Below, piece after piece: positions 22,571 to 34,657 of a DNA stretch of 64,000 nt. Position 1 is the first letter of the stretch. Each line of letters starts with the position of its first letter. Where the stretch lies: positions 124,001-188,000 of the forward strand of contig VJWN01000014.1 of the NCBI GenBank assembly GCA_007644065.1, given 5' to 3'. The notes under the pieces are model-generated. The model was not told where the DNA came from, searched no databases, and worked only from the letters and a program-made list of their open reading frames with translations. A program made the translations under genes and the position numbers. Source of the DNA: Margaritispora aquatica. Taxonomy: Eukaryota > Ascomycota > Leotiomycetes > Helotiales > Discinellaceae.

Positions 22571-25046
22571 ATGTCTTCAGACCCCCCTTCCTACAAGTTG
22601 CCAGGCTCTGTGTCTCGAAGCAAGAGTTCCAGCGATGGAACGAGATCGCTAGCAGATGAAATGCTCAGAGCCTCGTTGAGCCATGGTGGTTCACCTCCAC
22701 CGTCGTCTGCCTCAGTGTCGTCTACCCCTCCCTCATACCGCCGCTCCGCAGTCCCAGCATTTTCGAGTCCCACTGGCCCGACCAATCCCGCCGAACTATT
22801 GAGTCGTGCGCGGAACCCTGGGTCGTTTCACACAATGTCTTCCGCGTCAACTCTCACAGTGTCAGCTGCCGATGCCAAGGCTCGTGTTCGAAACCTGTAT
22901 CTCGAGGAAGAACGAGCAAAAGCCGAGGTCCCTCATAAGAAAACGGCAGGGTTGTTCAAAGAAGCTTGTGCAACTGACCTGTTGTTCCTCATCGACACTA
23001 CGGGGTCAATGGCCAGCTATATCAAAGCTGCCAAAGACCAAGTGCAAAGTATTGTCAAAGATATCAAAGAGTCGTTCCTCAACGAGAGCGAAGTGCGTGT
23101 CTCGGTGGTGGGATATAAGGATCATGCCGATAAGCCCAACGTCGAGTTCTTAGACTTTACCCAGTCGACCGCAGACGTTTTCGAATTCTTGGGCCGTTTG
23201 AAAGCTTCTGGTGGGGCAGACGCGCCAGAAGATGTCCTTGGCGGTATTCGTCAAGTAGTAAACGCCTCCTGGAAGCAGCAAACTCGTTGCATCATTCATA
23301 TTACTGATGCTCCTCCTCATGGATCAGGCGTCTTGCATGACTTGGGCAGCGGCGCAGATCACTATCCAGGACCTGGAAGTGAGCCTCATCACCTTACCTA
23401 TGAACCACTTATCAAGCAGTTGATCCAACTCAATATCAATTATGCTCTTCTTAGTGTCAATGCCACCACTGATCGAATGGCTTTTGCGTTCTCTCAACTC
23501 TACATTGCCGCGAAAGGAGAAGCCAAATTGCTTCCTTTGAACAAGTATTGCGCCCAGGTGAAGGCGCTGCAATCGTCAAAAAGTCGCAGTGGCCTCTGGA
23601 GTAGCGCTAGTACTAAGCACTCTGATCTTCAATTCGAGGAGCTGAAGCTCGGCACCACATATAGTCAATTAAGGCATTTGGTTGTCAGGACTGTGACCAG
23701 CTCCGTAACCCGCACTGCTGGTCGCATGTCCATGGCATTGAGTAGCGAGCCTACCACTGCTGGAAAATCGACATTGATGGCTTCTGACCTTTTTGCAATT
23801 AGCGAAGATGAAACAGGCAGTGGATTTGTTAGGGACTTGAGTCTCGAGAAAGATGCTCCTAAATGGGACACACCTGGTTGGCTCGACGAAACGCTTTCTG
23901 TAGAGGGTTTCTGCCCAGACATGGTGCTACAGAGTGCCAACTCACTCAACGAAATGATGAATTCGGATGAAAACATTAAGTTAAGCGTTACGCAGCTTAC
24001 AATCAACATGCGATCCAAGCCTTTTGCTGAAGGTTCAGTGCGACTTGCTTCTTATGCCCGTACCGCAGCATCAAGCAGCAAGTTTGTGACAAAGGCATTC
24101 AAGACTGCTGGCAAGATGCTGCCTCATCTTGCTGAAGATATGCGAATCCAGGCACTCTGTAAAGCTTTTGCTCTTGAGTTCAATGGTCTCTTGAATATAG
24201 AGCCGCCGCTCGATTTTGTTGTCACAACGTGCCTCCAAACCAAAGGGAAAAAAGGTTCAGAAGGTGAATGCCTCTCGCTTGAGCCTTACATCGACGGGAT
24301 ATACATCAAGTATAACAACAACTCAATGTTTGTACGAGAGGATCTTCCCGACGATCCGGACCAGTTCAACCAGATAGCGCAAGCTTTCTCGCATTTTACT
24401 TTCGAGCGGTCCTGGGGTCATTTTCTAGGTAAGGCTTCTCAGTCTGATGCTTCACTTGATACCATACTGATAGTTCACAGTCAACGATCTGCAGGGAGTA
24501 GGCCACTTGTTAACAGATCCGTCCATCCAGACACTTGACAAGAATCGCTTCAAACTCGCTGTCACGAACTTGAACACAGAGGGCTTCAAATTCTTCTTCG
24601 TCAGCCATACATGCAACTCCTTCTGCCACAAACTTGAGTTGAAGAGTAACCGCGACATGTTGTTCATGGGGAAATTGAAGTTCCGAGAGCGTTGGCCTGC
24701 AATCGAGCCCACAGTGTGTTGTTCCAACAAGCTCTGCCGACGCATCATCCGCCTGGCCAGTGCCCAAGAATCCGAGAAGTTCCCTGGACACCACTGGTGC
24801 GAAGCATGCTGGAGCCAACTATCAGATTCAGAGAGCCAATGGATCTGTGCTGCTCCTGGCCCGACTCATGAGTTCGAGACGTCCCGATTCTTCTACGAAT
24901 CGCAGGGTCAGCTTCCGCCTCGTAGATGTCCTGAGCATGTTGAAAAGGACAAGACTGTTTCTAGTGCGGCCGTGGTGGGTGGAAGTCTTTGGAGTAGGAT
25001 GAAGACGGTTGCGCCTAAGCGATCCATTTCTGGGCGGAGTTGGTAG
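22571..25046 (+). CDS. VWA domain plus alpha-kinase protein
   Basis: Exons 22571-24428 and 24481-25046 (52-nt GT-AG intron) give 807 residues. After a Ser/Pro-rich N-terminus, a von Willebrand A domain (about residues 135-340) carries the metal-site signature DTTGSM at 142-147, followed by 'SGGADAPEDV' and 'ITDAPPHG'. The C-terminal part (about 460-690) is an alpha-kinase (eEF2K/MHCK type) domain: 'PFAEGSVRLA' nucleotide-binding loop, 'LQGVGHLLTDPSIQT', and the zinc-type 'HTCNSFC'. Beyond it lies a further Cys/His-rich tail (CCSNKLC, HHWCEACW, RRCPEH) that could bind zinc. A protein kinase with a metal-dependent adhesion module, as in Dictyostelium VwkA, is the expected role. The substrate is unknown. 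Confidence 0.9.
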
Positions 25047-27046
25047 AACACGACTAGAAGTTCTGTGGAGGACTCGGATTTAGTTATTAAGAATCTGCGA
25101 GGTGTCAATGGATTGTCTTCAGGAAATGGTTTGTATGTATGATTTGAGATGGGAAATGGAAGATTAAATCTTCGTGCGACGACGTCATGATTAACAATAA
25201 TGAATGGTACTTTCTGACGGGAAAACGCTGTAATCGCAATGTTTCTGTCTTTTTTGTGATTTAAGGTTATATTTAATGATGTTGCGAAGAACAGTTGTAT
25301 ATGATCAGTTGGTTGACTTTCTATTCAGAGAGGTATCTACAGATTTCCAACATTCTAAATTGGTTTAGTGCCAATCACGAGATCATGTGACAGAAAATCA
25401 AATAAAGACTTACATACAAGCAACATGCATCACAACGACCGGTCAAACTTTGCACAAACTTGTTTGATCACCTCATACATATATAAAGAGTATGTTCTAA
25501 AAGTTTGATGCAATTGTAATCGAAACTGATTGAGTTGCTAGATTTCCAAGTTTGGCTTCGCCGAAGACGAACTTGGCCCGCCTCAACAGAAGGATGTTTG
25601 GCATCTACAGAGAATTCACGTCACCAACTTCAAGATTTGAAAATAAACCTTCGTTTAGAATCAGCAAACAAATGCGGCGTTGTCATAAATCACTCCTGGA
25701 CGTCACTTCCTGAAGAACGAGCAAAGAGTTCTCCCTCTCCATCATTAAAATCCTCAAAATATACGACAATCTCATGGAAACAACTCACAAGCATTCTCAG
25801 GACCACAAATCATATGAGCCTCAACCAAGTTCCCTAAACTTACCCATCTAACGATTGAATCTACGCTTCTTCCAAATCGCTCTGACACCGTCAACAGCAA
25901 TAAAGTCCCTCACAACCTAGCCACCAAAGCAGGGACCAAATCACTCGGATACCACGACGAGCAACTGCTCTCTTCCCGCCATCACTCTTCAGCACAGCAA
26001 GCGTCACTGTAACAAAAACATGAGCTATTTGAGATTATTTCTTGAGCTAAATATGCGGAATGCAACAACACACTCATTGTATGCCATTGGCTTGGCTTAG
26101 CATAGCCACCTCTAAGTCTGCCTCGGGCGCAGCCAGCTTTTGCCTCCGATCTATCCACCCAACACCTGCCAGGTACATGTTGAAAATACCAAGTGCAGCC
26201 CAATATTTGATTCTGGACTTTTGGTTGCATCTCGGTCGAGCGTTATCTGGGATTCTCTGGCATTTGCCGAACGTTGATGAGAGCACATAGCCTGATCCGT
26301 TGTTATGGGCGGGGAGATCTCGCTTATTTTGTGGTGGGTAATGGGATTAATTCTCATCATACTTCAGATTTAGATACTCATCAAGGGAATTGGATTCTCT
26401 TTGCAATATGGTAGAATTTGTTGTTTCTACTGCAATCCACAGAGATTGATAAGACACTCATGTTATAGACGTGCAACATTGATACACGAGAGCTTTTCTC
26501 AAATACCAGTTACCAAATTCTTCTTTGTGAGACAACCACAAACCAGACTCATTCCCACGCTTTTCATACGCAATCGCCAGTCTCATCGCGTCCGACAATA
26601 CCCAATCAAAGAGCACAACACCCACCACACCTCCAACCCCAGAACTGACAACCCTCTCCCAGCGAGATAGAGAAGATGAGGTATTGGAAAGGCATGAGCC
26701 AAAATCTCAAGCAAATGGAATACACAAGACACAAGGCGACAAACAGAAGCGAGGAGACATGATCACGTAGGAAATCAGACATTAGTGAAGATAACGTTAA
26801 CAAGATGAGTTTGAATTTCTCTCCTGTGTCGAAAATGTGCGACCTCTCCATCCCCCGAGTATCGTCTTCTACTTCTTCTTTAAGGTATATATATACATGA
26901 ATGCATCTCTCTCTTTCTCTTTCCGTTCGCCGTTTCAAACCCAAACCAAAACCAGACCAAGACCAGGAACCTGCCCACCGTAATATGTACACGAACTAGA
27001 GACTAGTTTCCTCTCTCCTCCTGTTTTCCTTCAAGTGAGGAAGCAT
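25047..27046. other. Intergenic, 2.0 kb, between convergent genes
   Basis: No gene recognised. Contains 3' flanks of the alpha-kinase and AA9 genes; the AA9 3' side (26600-27000) is pyrimidine-rich. Small open frames at 25535-25837 and 25982-26360 have no motif. Confidence 0.5.
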
Positions 27047-28022
27047 CTACTCCTCGCAAGCATCATCATCATCCACCTCCACTGGGGCAGCAACAGCTGT
27101 GGTAGCAGCTGGTCTAACCGAAGTGACCATGGTGGTTGGGACCGAGGACACAACTGGAGTGGCTACAACAACAGCAGCAGCGGCAGTGGTGGCCACAACG
27201 GCAGCGGATCCGGAGCTTGAGCCAGCAGAGTACAAGGCTGGGCCGGGAATGGTATATGTGATAGGGGCGACATAGATGTTGGCGAGAATACCAGCATCAG
27301 TGGGTGTGTAGAGCGCGGTACCGAGAGTGCCGGCTGGGGAATCAGTTCCGGAACCAGTCACGACGAGGTTGATGCATTGAGGGTAGTTCTGGGCGCCGTC
27401 GGCATTGTCAGCGCTGTGGAGGGCGATGATCTCGTGTCTGAGGACGTAGTTGCCTGGTGCGATGGTGGAAGGGATGGTGATGGCCCAGGAGTTGTTGTTG
27501 GCCATCATCTCGTCGGATGCCCAGGTGCCTGGGGCGGTGGTACCATCAACGAGACCCTTGGCAGCGATCTTGAAGAAAGAGAGGGTGGTCTTATCGACGG
27601 TTGCGCAGTCGCCGTTGCAGGAGGCCATGTAGTCGATGATTGGGCCGTGGTGGGATTCAGGCCAGGTGTTCCACTCCATGGTGACGGTTGAGCCGGCAGC
27701 GACGGTGGCGGAGAGTTGAGCGTTGGAGGAGCCTCGGTGACAGATGATGTCGCTGGATGTGTAGGCGTCTGGGGCGACGAAGCCGAGATCTGTGGCGGTC
27801 TCAGCCCATCCGATGGAGGCAGGTGGGGAGGATTGGTATGGATATTGGTCGACGAGGTAACCGATGTAGCTGGATTTGTTAGCGAGGACTTTTGAGGTAA
27901 TACCGACGAGAGAGTACTTACTGTTGTCCACCAGCGACGATACCATCGACGAAGCCGTGAGCAGCAACTGAGGCAGCAGAGGCCAAGAGGCCGAAAGCAG
28001 CGGATTTGATCATGGAAGGCAT
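27047..28022 (-). CDS. AA9 lytic polysaccharide monooxygenase (no CBM)
   Basis: Secreted copper enzyme that oxidatively cleaves cellulose or related glucans. Exons 28022-27922 and 27869-27047 (52-nt intron) give 307 residues. The signal peptide ends 'SVAA' so that the mature protein starts with His22 (HGFVDGIV), the first ligand of the histidine brace. The second brace His is in '[13 protein letters not shown]', and the axial Tyr is in '[10 protein letters not shown]', with 'RHEIIALH' before it; all are family hallmarks. After the catalytic domain comes a low-complexity Ala/Val/Thr tail ending in an acidic DDDD stretch instead of a CBM1. A TATA-like run lies at about 28300-28310. Two start ATGs are in frame; I chose the first (28022). 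Substrate is inferred. Confidence 0.95.
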
Positions 28023-30359
28023 TTTGATTGTGTAGTGGGTATTTCTTTTCTTGCAGGAAGATGGATGTCGTCTAAAAAGGAGTGACTGTAAAATCGGGAC
28101 TTTGTACAATGGGGTTGATGTTGTTTGTGAAGAGTGCGATTTTCAAACTGATACCTGATCAGTTATTTGGTGAGAAAGACAACGAAATCGTACTGTTGAC
28201 GATGAGTATGAATGAATGTAGTTGCAAAGGGCAAAGAAGGAGAGACAGTCAAGCTGATGGAGAGAGAAAGAAGAGTGTATCCAACCCAGCGGGATGGATA
28301 TATTATATAGCAAACTTAGATGCGAATAAGCCCCTTGAAATCCACAGAGGGGCAGGACTCGCGAGTCGAGATGAACCTCACATGTTCCACTCTGCCACTC
28401 TCCATCCACCATCCAAGCTTTTGGTTCCTCACCTGCATCTCATTTATTCTCATATCCGCGAACCATTCCAAAGTGCCAAGCAGATCCTTGACTGGGAAGT
28501 GGGAAGTCCACTGGAAAGCTCAGATATATTGGGGCTCAGGGCAATTGCAGCCCTGTGTATAGTGGGGTTTCATCCCATCAGCACGAATGAAAGCGAAGGA
28601 AAATTGTTTGTCCTAAGTTTCGAAACATGGGCTGGCCCCGCTTAGGTATGTGCGGCGCAAGTGAGTGGCACAAGTAGGTTAGAATACGTACTTTGTGTAC
28701 TTTTGGTACCTTACAGACGAGGGACCTGCGCATGCTCAGGGGGGGCGTTGACCTTGTCGATAAGACAGCATGTTTCATGAAACACCCTTTTGTTCCCCTG
28801 GACAATCCGCGCGCTTCCTTGCTTTCTGGCCATCTTCATGCTTATCGATTGCATGTTCTGTAACTTTATGGCTGGAATACCAAGCAAAGCCATTTATTTT
28901 CACCGCCGGCTCACAAACCGAGGCTGATCATCGGCAAGGGTTCACTTCCATCTTCCATCTTGCCTTGCTTGGTTCTCGGAGATGCGTTCCCACGTTCGGC
29001 GGGTCCCAAGCCAAAAGTTTAATATATAGCAGATGAATATGTTTGAGATAGATGCATACTGGAAGTTGGCGGTTGGCGAGTGGGATTCTTGGTGGAGGAT
29101 TGGGAAATTCGTCGAATCCTTCCATTTCCATTTGGTGTTTGTTTGTTTGTTTGTTTGTTTTCCATTTCCCTTGTGGATGAGATGAACGAAGAAAAGTGGT
29201 TGGATGATTCTTGGATGGCTGAGGATGGATTGGATGAAAGGATGATGAAAAAACGTACGTGGCTCGTTCCGGAATGACGCCGTCGTCTCGAGTAAACGGA
29301 ATACACCGAATCGAATAGTCGATGCGATTTTCAGGGGCTGGGTATGTGATCATGTGATGTTTAGGTACTGAGTCGTTCACATCACATGAGATGAGATGAG
29401 ATGAAAGCTGAGTGAGTTGGGAATTGTCATGGCGGTTCAAAGAGATGGTGTTGATTTCTGAGTAAGGACTTCATCGAAGATAATGTTTGACAAGTGAGTT
29501 CGTGGTTGAAGAAGTTTCTCGTTTCCAGTGAAATCAAGAGGAGCAAAAAAGCAAAGCAGGAGTGAGCTCTTTATGTATTGTCTCCATCTAGACAAGGCGC
29601 GGATTGAGAACATTTGAGCCAGAATGCTTCTTTTGCCTATTTAGCCCGCAATATAAGGAAGGATTTGTTTATATGGCAGAAGAAGCCTCACTGGCCAGCC
29701 AAGGAGTAGGAGAGATCAATAGATTATCCAAAGTTTCCACAATTACCAAAAGCTGCAATTTCTAGGGCCCAGACTCGGGTTAAGATGGAAGAAGAGCAGA
29801 AATGTCGCAGTACCACCCACGGCTGAGTATATAGGTATGGTCAGGTGTTTGAAGTGGCAAAGTAGGTAGGTATTCTGCTGTTGTAAATTCAAAGTCAGAG
29901 ATATACAGCAGAATAAATATATGGGATGATGGCTCATCAAAGTACAAGCAAAATAATCCATTTCGTAGCACACAACGCTCACTATTGATAACGGGTACCC
30001 AGTCTCCCTGTTCGCTCGCCTATCATACACAGTCAAGGCACTCGCTAAGCATACAATGCTGTCTACACAACTCAACTCAACTTCTTTCACAGTTCATCGT
30101 ACCAATAGGTTCAATGACTCTGGTAACATAGTAACAGGCCCATGTAGATGTGGCTGTGATCTCGCCGCAATTCTGCATTTCCGACTCGCTTCGTGTACCG
30201 AGGTGTTAGAATCCAACACCATCGTAGACTAATTCGTCAACCCCACTCAAAAGATCCAAGAATGTCTCAAAAGTTCATATTTTTTGGTCTATGTAACAGG
30301 ATCGCTAAGTACAACGGTAAGTTGAATATCCAGATAGGAGCGACGAAAATGGGCCACAC
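28023..30359. other. Intergenic, 2.3 kb
   Basis: Left end is the AA9 promoter. A (GTTT)n run lies at about 29136-29160. A 187-codon plus-strand frame at 28082-28645 overlaps the AA9 promoter and has no motif. Nothing else supported; the right end is the 3' flank of the glutaminyl cyclase gene. Confidence 0.5.
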
Positions 30360-31508
30360 TCACAGCTCATCTCTCTTGCTGCGCTTCTCCGTCTGAGGAA
30401 AATGCCCCTCTAGATCCATCCACTCGGCCACAAATGCCGTGACGATCCGTGCCCAATCCTCCACGGTCGGCATGTCCAGATGCTCGCCGTCGTCTTCGAT
30501 GTGGTGCCACACGGGTGGAAACTGCGCTGGGATGACGTGCAGGATCTCGACGCCGCGAGCGAGGAACGGGAGATGGTCATCTTGGATACCCCAGCCGGCT
30601 TGGAAGGCGTTGCTAGCTTTGGTTTTGTCGGGGAGGAAGGGTCGGTCTGGCCTTGATTGTAAAGCCCCAAGAGAACGCAGACGCATCTCGATGTCGGCCA
30701 TGCCTTGGTAGGCCCAGTGTGTAGTTGCGAAGTAGGAAGGTATGCTTGGCTTTGGGCTTCCCAGGAGGTCGAGCAGGACGAAGAGATTGATGGAGCTGAG
30801 AGGTGAATGATATGTTGACATTGCCGAATGGGGTGTGGCTTCCCAAGTTTCTGCTAGAGATCTGGAGGACACGTTAGATCAAGAAATTGACTCTGTGAGG
30901 TATACACACCTTGAACCATACAACGAGTCTTTGTCCGTCCAATCCACAAACGCTTCCTCGCCATCCAAGAACAAAATCTGAACTCCCTTCTCCTCTTCTA
31001 GCCCACTCAACCCCTCTGCCTTCATAGCGTCCCACTTCCTCGTCAAGGCTCCATCGACACTCCTCGCAGCATGCATGATCATCGCACAAGGAGCCGCACT
31101 GTCAGTCGCTCCAATAAACCCAGCTGGAGAGAGCTTGCTATCATAATGAGCCACTAGCGCCAGCCGTCCCACATCTCCAGGCTTCGACCATGGCGGATCG
31201 CGTGTAACGATGATATTCGCAAATGGCACCCTCGTGTCCCCTGTAGCAGGCGTAACAGACGTCGAGTTCTGGAACTCGAGCGTCCAGTCCGGCAGATTCG
31301 TTTTGAACCAGCTGACAAGATGGTGCTGGACAGCTACGGAGCCCGGCGTCCCTGGCACGCGGGGGATCAGGATAGGTGCTAATATAGAGCCGGTCTTGAT
31401 GTCGAAGTCTGCACCGCCGCTGGGGAGGCTGGTTAACGTCGAGTCTGAGAGAGGCGTGTATGCGAAGACCTGTGCAAGGGCGAGAGGCCAGAGGAGCGGC
31501 CACTTCAT
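30360..31508 (-). CDS. Glutaminyl-peptide cyclotransferase (M28-type), secretory
   Basis: Zinc enzyme that converts N-terminal Gln (or Glu) of peptides to pyroglutamate in the secretory pathway. Exons 31508-30910 and 30861-30360 (48-nt intron) give 366 residues. A signal peptide (MKWPLLWPLALAQVFAYT) starts the protein; the frame is open further upstream but without likely initiators. Family residues are visible: 'AHYDSK', the zinc Asp in 'GATDSAAP', the Glu pair in 'FLDGEEAF', 'LYGSR' at the splice junction, 'IQDDHLPF', and the zinc His in 'PVWHHIEDD'. The protein ends KRSKRDEL, an ER-retrieval-like tetrapeptide RDEL. A good GTGAGT donor overlaps the last codon, so a spliced C-terminus without RDEL cannot be ruled out. 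Confidence 0.93.
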
Positions 31509-31871
31509 CGTGAGATTGTAGTTGGCAATTGCCTGTTGTCCTATATACCCAAGTTCCGCAAAATCATGTCGAATGCCGAAATACTGAAATAGAATTCTTC
31601 GGCAATTGTGTTGTTTCGCAATGGGTTTGTACGGAAATGTGTCAAGAGCCGGCTGATCAAGGGACGGACGCGCTAGTCGCGTCTGCCGCGCCAAGCAACC
31701 TGAGGTTATACAGATTTGATGACTTTGAATCAATATACTTCTCAATGTCACATCTGAATGAGTAATAATCACCTTCTTTTCTTGACAATACCTTCGCATT
31801 TTCAGAACGCCGTCAGGCGCAAGACAAAGCCCATCAATTCCTTCTGGACACTATCAAAGGCTCTGAATTCA
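31509..31871. promoter_or_regulatory. Divergent intergenic, 0.36 kb
   Basis: Lies between the glutaminyl cyclase ATG (-) and the ATG of the mitochondrial membrane-protein gene (+) and must hold both promoters. No clear TATA box seen. Confidence 0.4.
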
Positions 31872-32680
31872 ATGTTACCATTTCGGGTGTTGAATAGAAC
31901 TGCGGCTTTGTCGAGGTTCAGTCAGCTAACCAGGAGATTGCCGCTCAAAGCTTCTGTTCGGTCACTAAGTTCAAAACCGAAAATAGCAGCTGCAAAAGAT
32001 GGAATTAAGAAAACCTGTATGTGTTATTCTCACTCATCTGTCCGATGAAGATCCTAACCGTGATCCAGTATATCCTGAACGTCTTATTATATATCACTCA
32101 GGGACAGGTCGAACTGTCTTCATTGGATGCTTAAAGCTTACAACTATTTTCATCTGCTCTTTCTTCTCTCTCATCGCTGCTCCAAACCACTTCTATTCTG
32201 AAGCTGAACCACCATGGGTAGCTGCAGCAGGTAAGTGCTCATCTTCTCAGTCAGTGCTGTGCTAATTTATGCACAGTTCTTCTCTCTGGAGTTGTCCCTT
32301 TGATATTTGTGACATACATCTCTGGGCCCTTCGTCAATTATGTTCATCTCAGACTTCCAGCTTTTGCAAGAAACTCACGAGAGATGCTGTACCGATACTC
32401 CCAAAGCCTACCGAAACAGGCCGAGGTGGACATCACTACAATGAATTTCATTGGTAAACCTCGAGTCAGCCGTATGAAGATATCCGAGGTCTTCCCGACG
32501 AAGCAGCGGTTCGGCTTGGTGAATTATGGTCGTATTGTTGATGGATCTCACTCGCAAAGACCTTGGTGGATGGGTGGTGTCCCAAAGCAATTTGGGATTC
32601 ATAAAGGAGGAAGTACGATCATGGGTGGAGAGATTTGGGAGAATGTTGCACGATGCATTGCTAAGAATAAAAGACCATGA
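31872..32680 (+). CDS. Mitochondrial inner-membrane protein, TMEM70/TMEM186-like
   Basis: Exons 31872-32016, 32069-32230 and 32277-32680 (introns 52 and 46 nt) give 236 residues. The N-terminus is an Arg/Ser-rich mitochondrial targeting sequence ending 'ASVRSLSSKP'. Two hydrophobic segments follow, 'TTIFICSFFSLIA' and 'AAVLLSGVVPLIFVTYISG', flanked by 'YHSGTGRTVFIG' and 'NYVHLRLPAFAR', the layout of the TMEM70/TMEM186/TMEM223 superfamily that assists respiratory-complex assembly. The C-terminus is soluble and basic. Assignment to a specific assembly factor is not possible by eye. It is convergent with the Tyr-rich peptide gene. Confidence 0.8.
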
Positions 32681-32920
32681 TTCATATAAAGCATACTTGG
32701 GTAATTGAAACTCAGGACAGGTAGACCACGGCAATCCATATTTGATCCTAAATGTACGTACACTCTCAATCCTTCTGTCTCTCGCAAACATTTCATTCAA
32801 TCATTATGATTTTCCATTAACCAGCGATATCCAGCCAATATCCAGTATTGGAAATCGAAAATGGTTTATAGCTACAATTATCAGCTATTGTGGACCAACG
32901 GATTTGTTGAAAGACCCACC

Positions 32921-33331
32921 TTAGACAAAAAGGCTCTTGACATAGTCAGACACTCTCTTGTATGAGCCGTAGGTGGCATAGCTGGGAAGCTTTGGGTACG
33001 TTCCGTACGAAGCTGGTTTTGGTGATGGCGTTGGTGTTGGTGTAGCGGTCGCCTTGCCATATGCTCCATAACTTCCGTACCCACCAGCTGGTGTTGGGTA
33101 CTTGCCATCTGTGACGAGGTCAGCAAGGTTCAATATCATCAGACCTTTCCCAGGAACTTTTTTTTATGGGGCACAGTTGTCTAGGTGAAATTATGAGCCG
33201 GATCCGGAACTCTACTTACAATCTCCATAAGCTGGATCAGCAGCTCTCTCCTCAATAACAACAGCTGCTGGGGCAGCAAGTGCTGGAATAGCCAAGGCAA
33301 CGAAGGCGACGAGAGTGATGTTGAACTTCAT
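32921..33331 (-). CDS. Small secreted Tyr/Gly/Pro-rich protein (candidate peptide precursor)
   Basis: Exons 33331-33220 and 33108-32921 (111-nt intron) give 99 residues. The signal peptide is clear (MKFNITLVAFVALAIPALAA). After a short acidic pro-like segment containing 'IEERAADPAYGD', the mature part is rich in Tyr, Gly, Pro and Thr with repeated small motifs: YGDYGKY, GGYGSYGAYGK, SYGTYPK, SYATYGSYKR. A Thr-Pro run separates two halves. One KR (Kex2-type) site lies in SYKRVSDY. No cysteine occurs. It could be a cell-wall or surface protein, an effector, or a precursor of a modified peptide; the UstYa-family gene 1.3 kb away makes the last worth testing. I do not recognise it as a named family. 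Confidence 0.8.
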
Positions 33332-33402
33332 ATTTGCTTTGGTATATTGGACTGAGTTGGGATGAGTGCTTTTGGGCGGACCTCGAGACGGGAGCAGAGC
33401 TC

Positions 33403-33407
33403 TTATA
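33403..33407 (-). promoter_or_regulatory. TATA-like box of the Tyr-rich peptide gene
   Basis: TATAA on the minus strand, about 72-76 nt upstream of the start codon at 33331, a usual place for a fungal core promoter. Confidence 0.4.
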
Positions 33408-34657
33408 CCTCAAGCGATGAATGTGAAAAAAAACTCACAAGGACTTGGAGCTCAGTGGTCCTACACCAAAGAACATCACTACCTCCGTCATTGGCCTACC
33501 CATATCGAGAGTCTCATTGCTCGTTGACGGAGAACCATCGCTTTCACGGACATATTGCACTCTTTGGACCCCACGTCCGCCAATGGCGCACCGTCACATT
33601 GATGGAATTGTTAGGTATTCCGTATTGAGGGCTGAGATTCCAAGACATGCATTATATCGGATTTCTGCATTGTTGCCTGTGCCTGCCACCCGTGGCCGTT
33701 GATCATTGACCCAGAAACTGTCAGCACCGCATGAGGCTTTCATAGTACCAGGATTGAGCTCTTTAAACCTCTTACTTTGGCCGGGATCTAGAATCCATGA
33801 TCGCGGGTACAGCCTTAGATTAGATTATGTCGAGTGACAATCTCGGAGCTCATATTCTCGGGATCGAGCCGAGCTCAAAGTTCTTGCTATCCATCCAGCG
33901 TTACTCAGCACGCAATGGCACGCAATTCAGACGTCTTAATCGATTGCTCCACGGACTTAGCTTCCCTTCAAATTTGAGACCAAAGTCTCAGCCAGAACTG
34001 GAACCAGTACCTCAACTAACAAAATCACACAGCACGTTTTCCCACCTAAGTATTTGCACCTCCACCATTCCGTCCGGAACACGCAGTAAACCTCGGGTCC
34101 AAGTCCAGTCCACGTTCTCTTCACGATGGAAACAAAAGGCCGACGATTCGCATCGCCAAGTTGGGGCTGAAAACCTCCCCAGGTCCACCCATTAAGCATG
34201 CTCTGTGGCGTTCACATCTCTGCAGGTCGATTACCCCACCAAACACCGGGCACCTCTGTTCGCGCCACACCTGCCAGACTGTATGTATGTCTTACCTGGA
34301 ATTCGATGTTGTTGCAGCAAGCAACGCTACTTTGGGATTCATACCCCTCTTTTGGCGGAAATGCGAGGACTTCTTTGTCCTTTCCATGTTGGTTTTGTCA
34401 GCGGATGGGATGACAGCTCTTGAGTAGGTGGATGGCTGGTCCATTGTCTCGTATTTCAGACCAACAGTTCGCACCAATTTGTATCTCGGATCACTCCGAG
34501 ACTACTGATTAGAAAGACAAGCTCGTGTTTCTTGTATTCGGATTTTGGGTTCTCTATCGTTAAGCCAGAGTTGGGGAGTTCTGGGTCTCCCACATTTCAG
34601 CTCCAATTTCCCAAGTTCTTCTCGCACTTGGAATGAGCTCACTGTGACTTTCTAGTG
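33408..34657. other. Divergent intergenic, 1.25 kb
   Basis: Lies between the Tyr-rich peptide gene (-) and the UstYa-family gene (+) and would hold their upstream regions. Short open frames only; no second UstY gene, tyrosinase or methyltransferase is seen here. Confidence 0.5.

Noticed and set aside
28082..28645. 187-codon plus-strand frame
   Set aside because: Overlaps the AA9 promoter and TATA-like region, contains no domain, and has poor codon bias.
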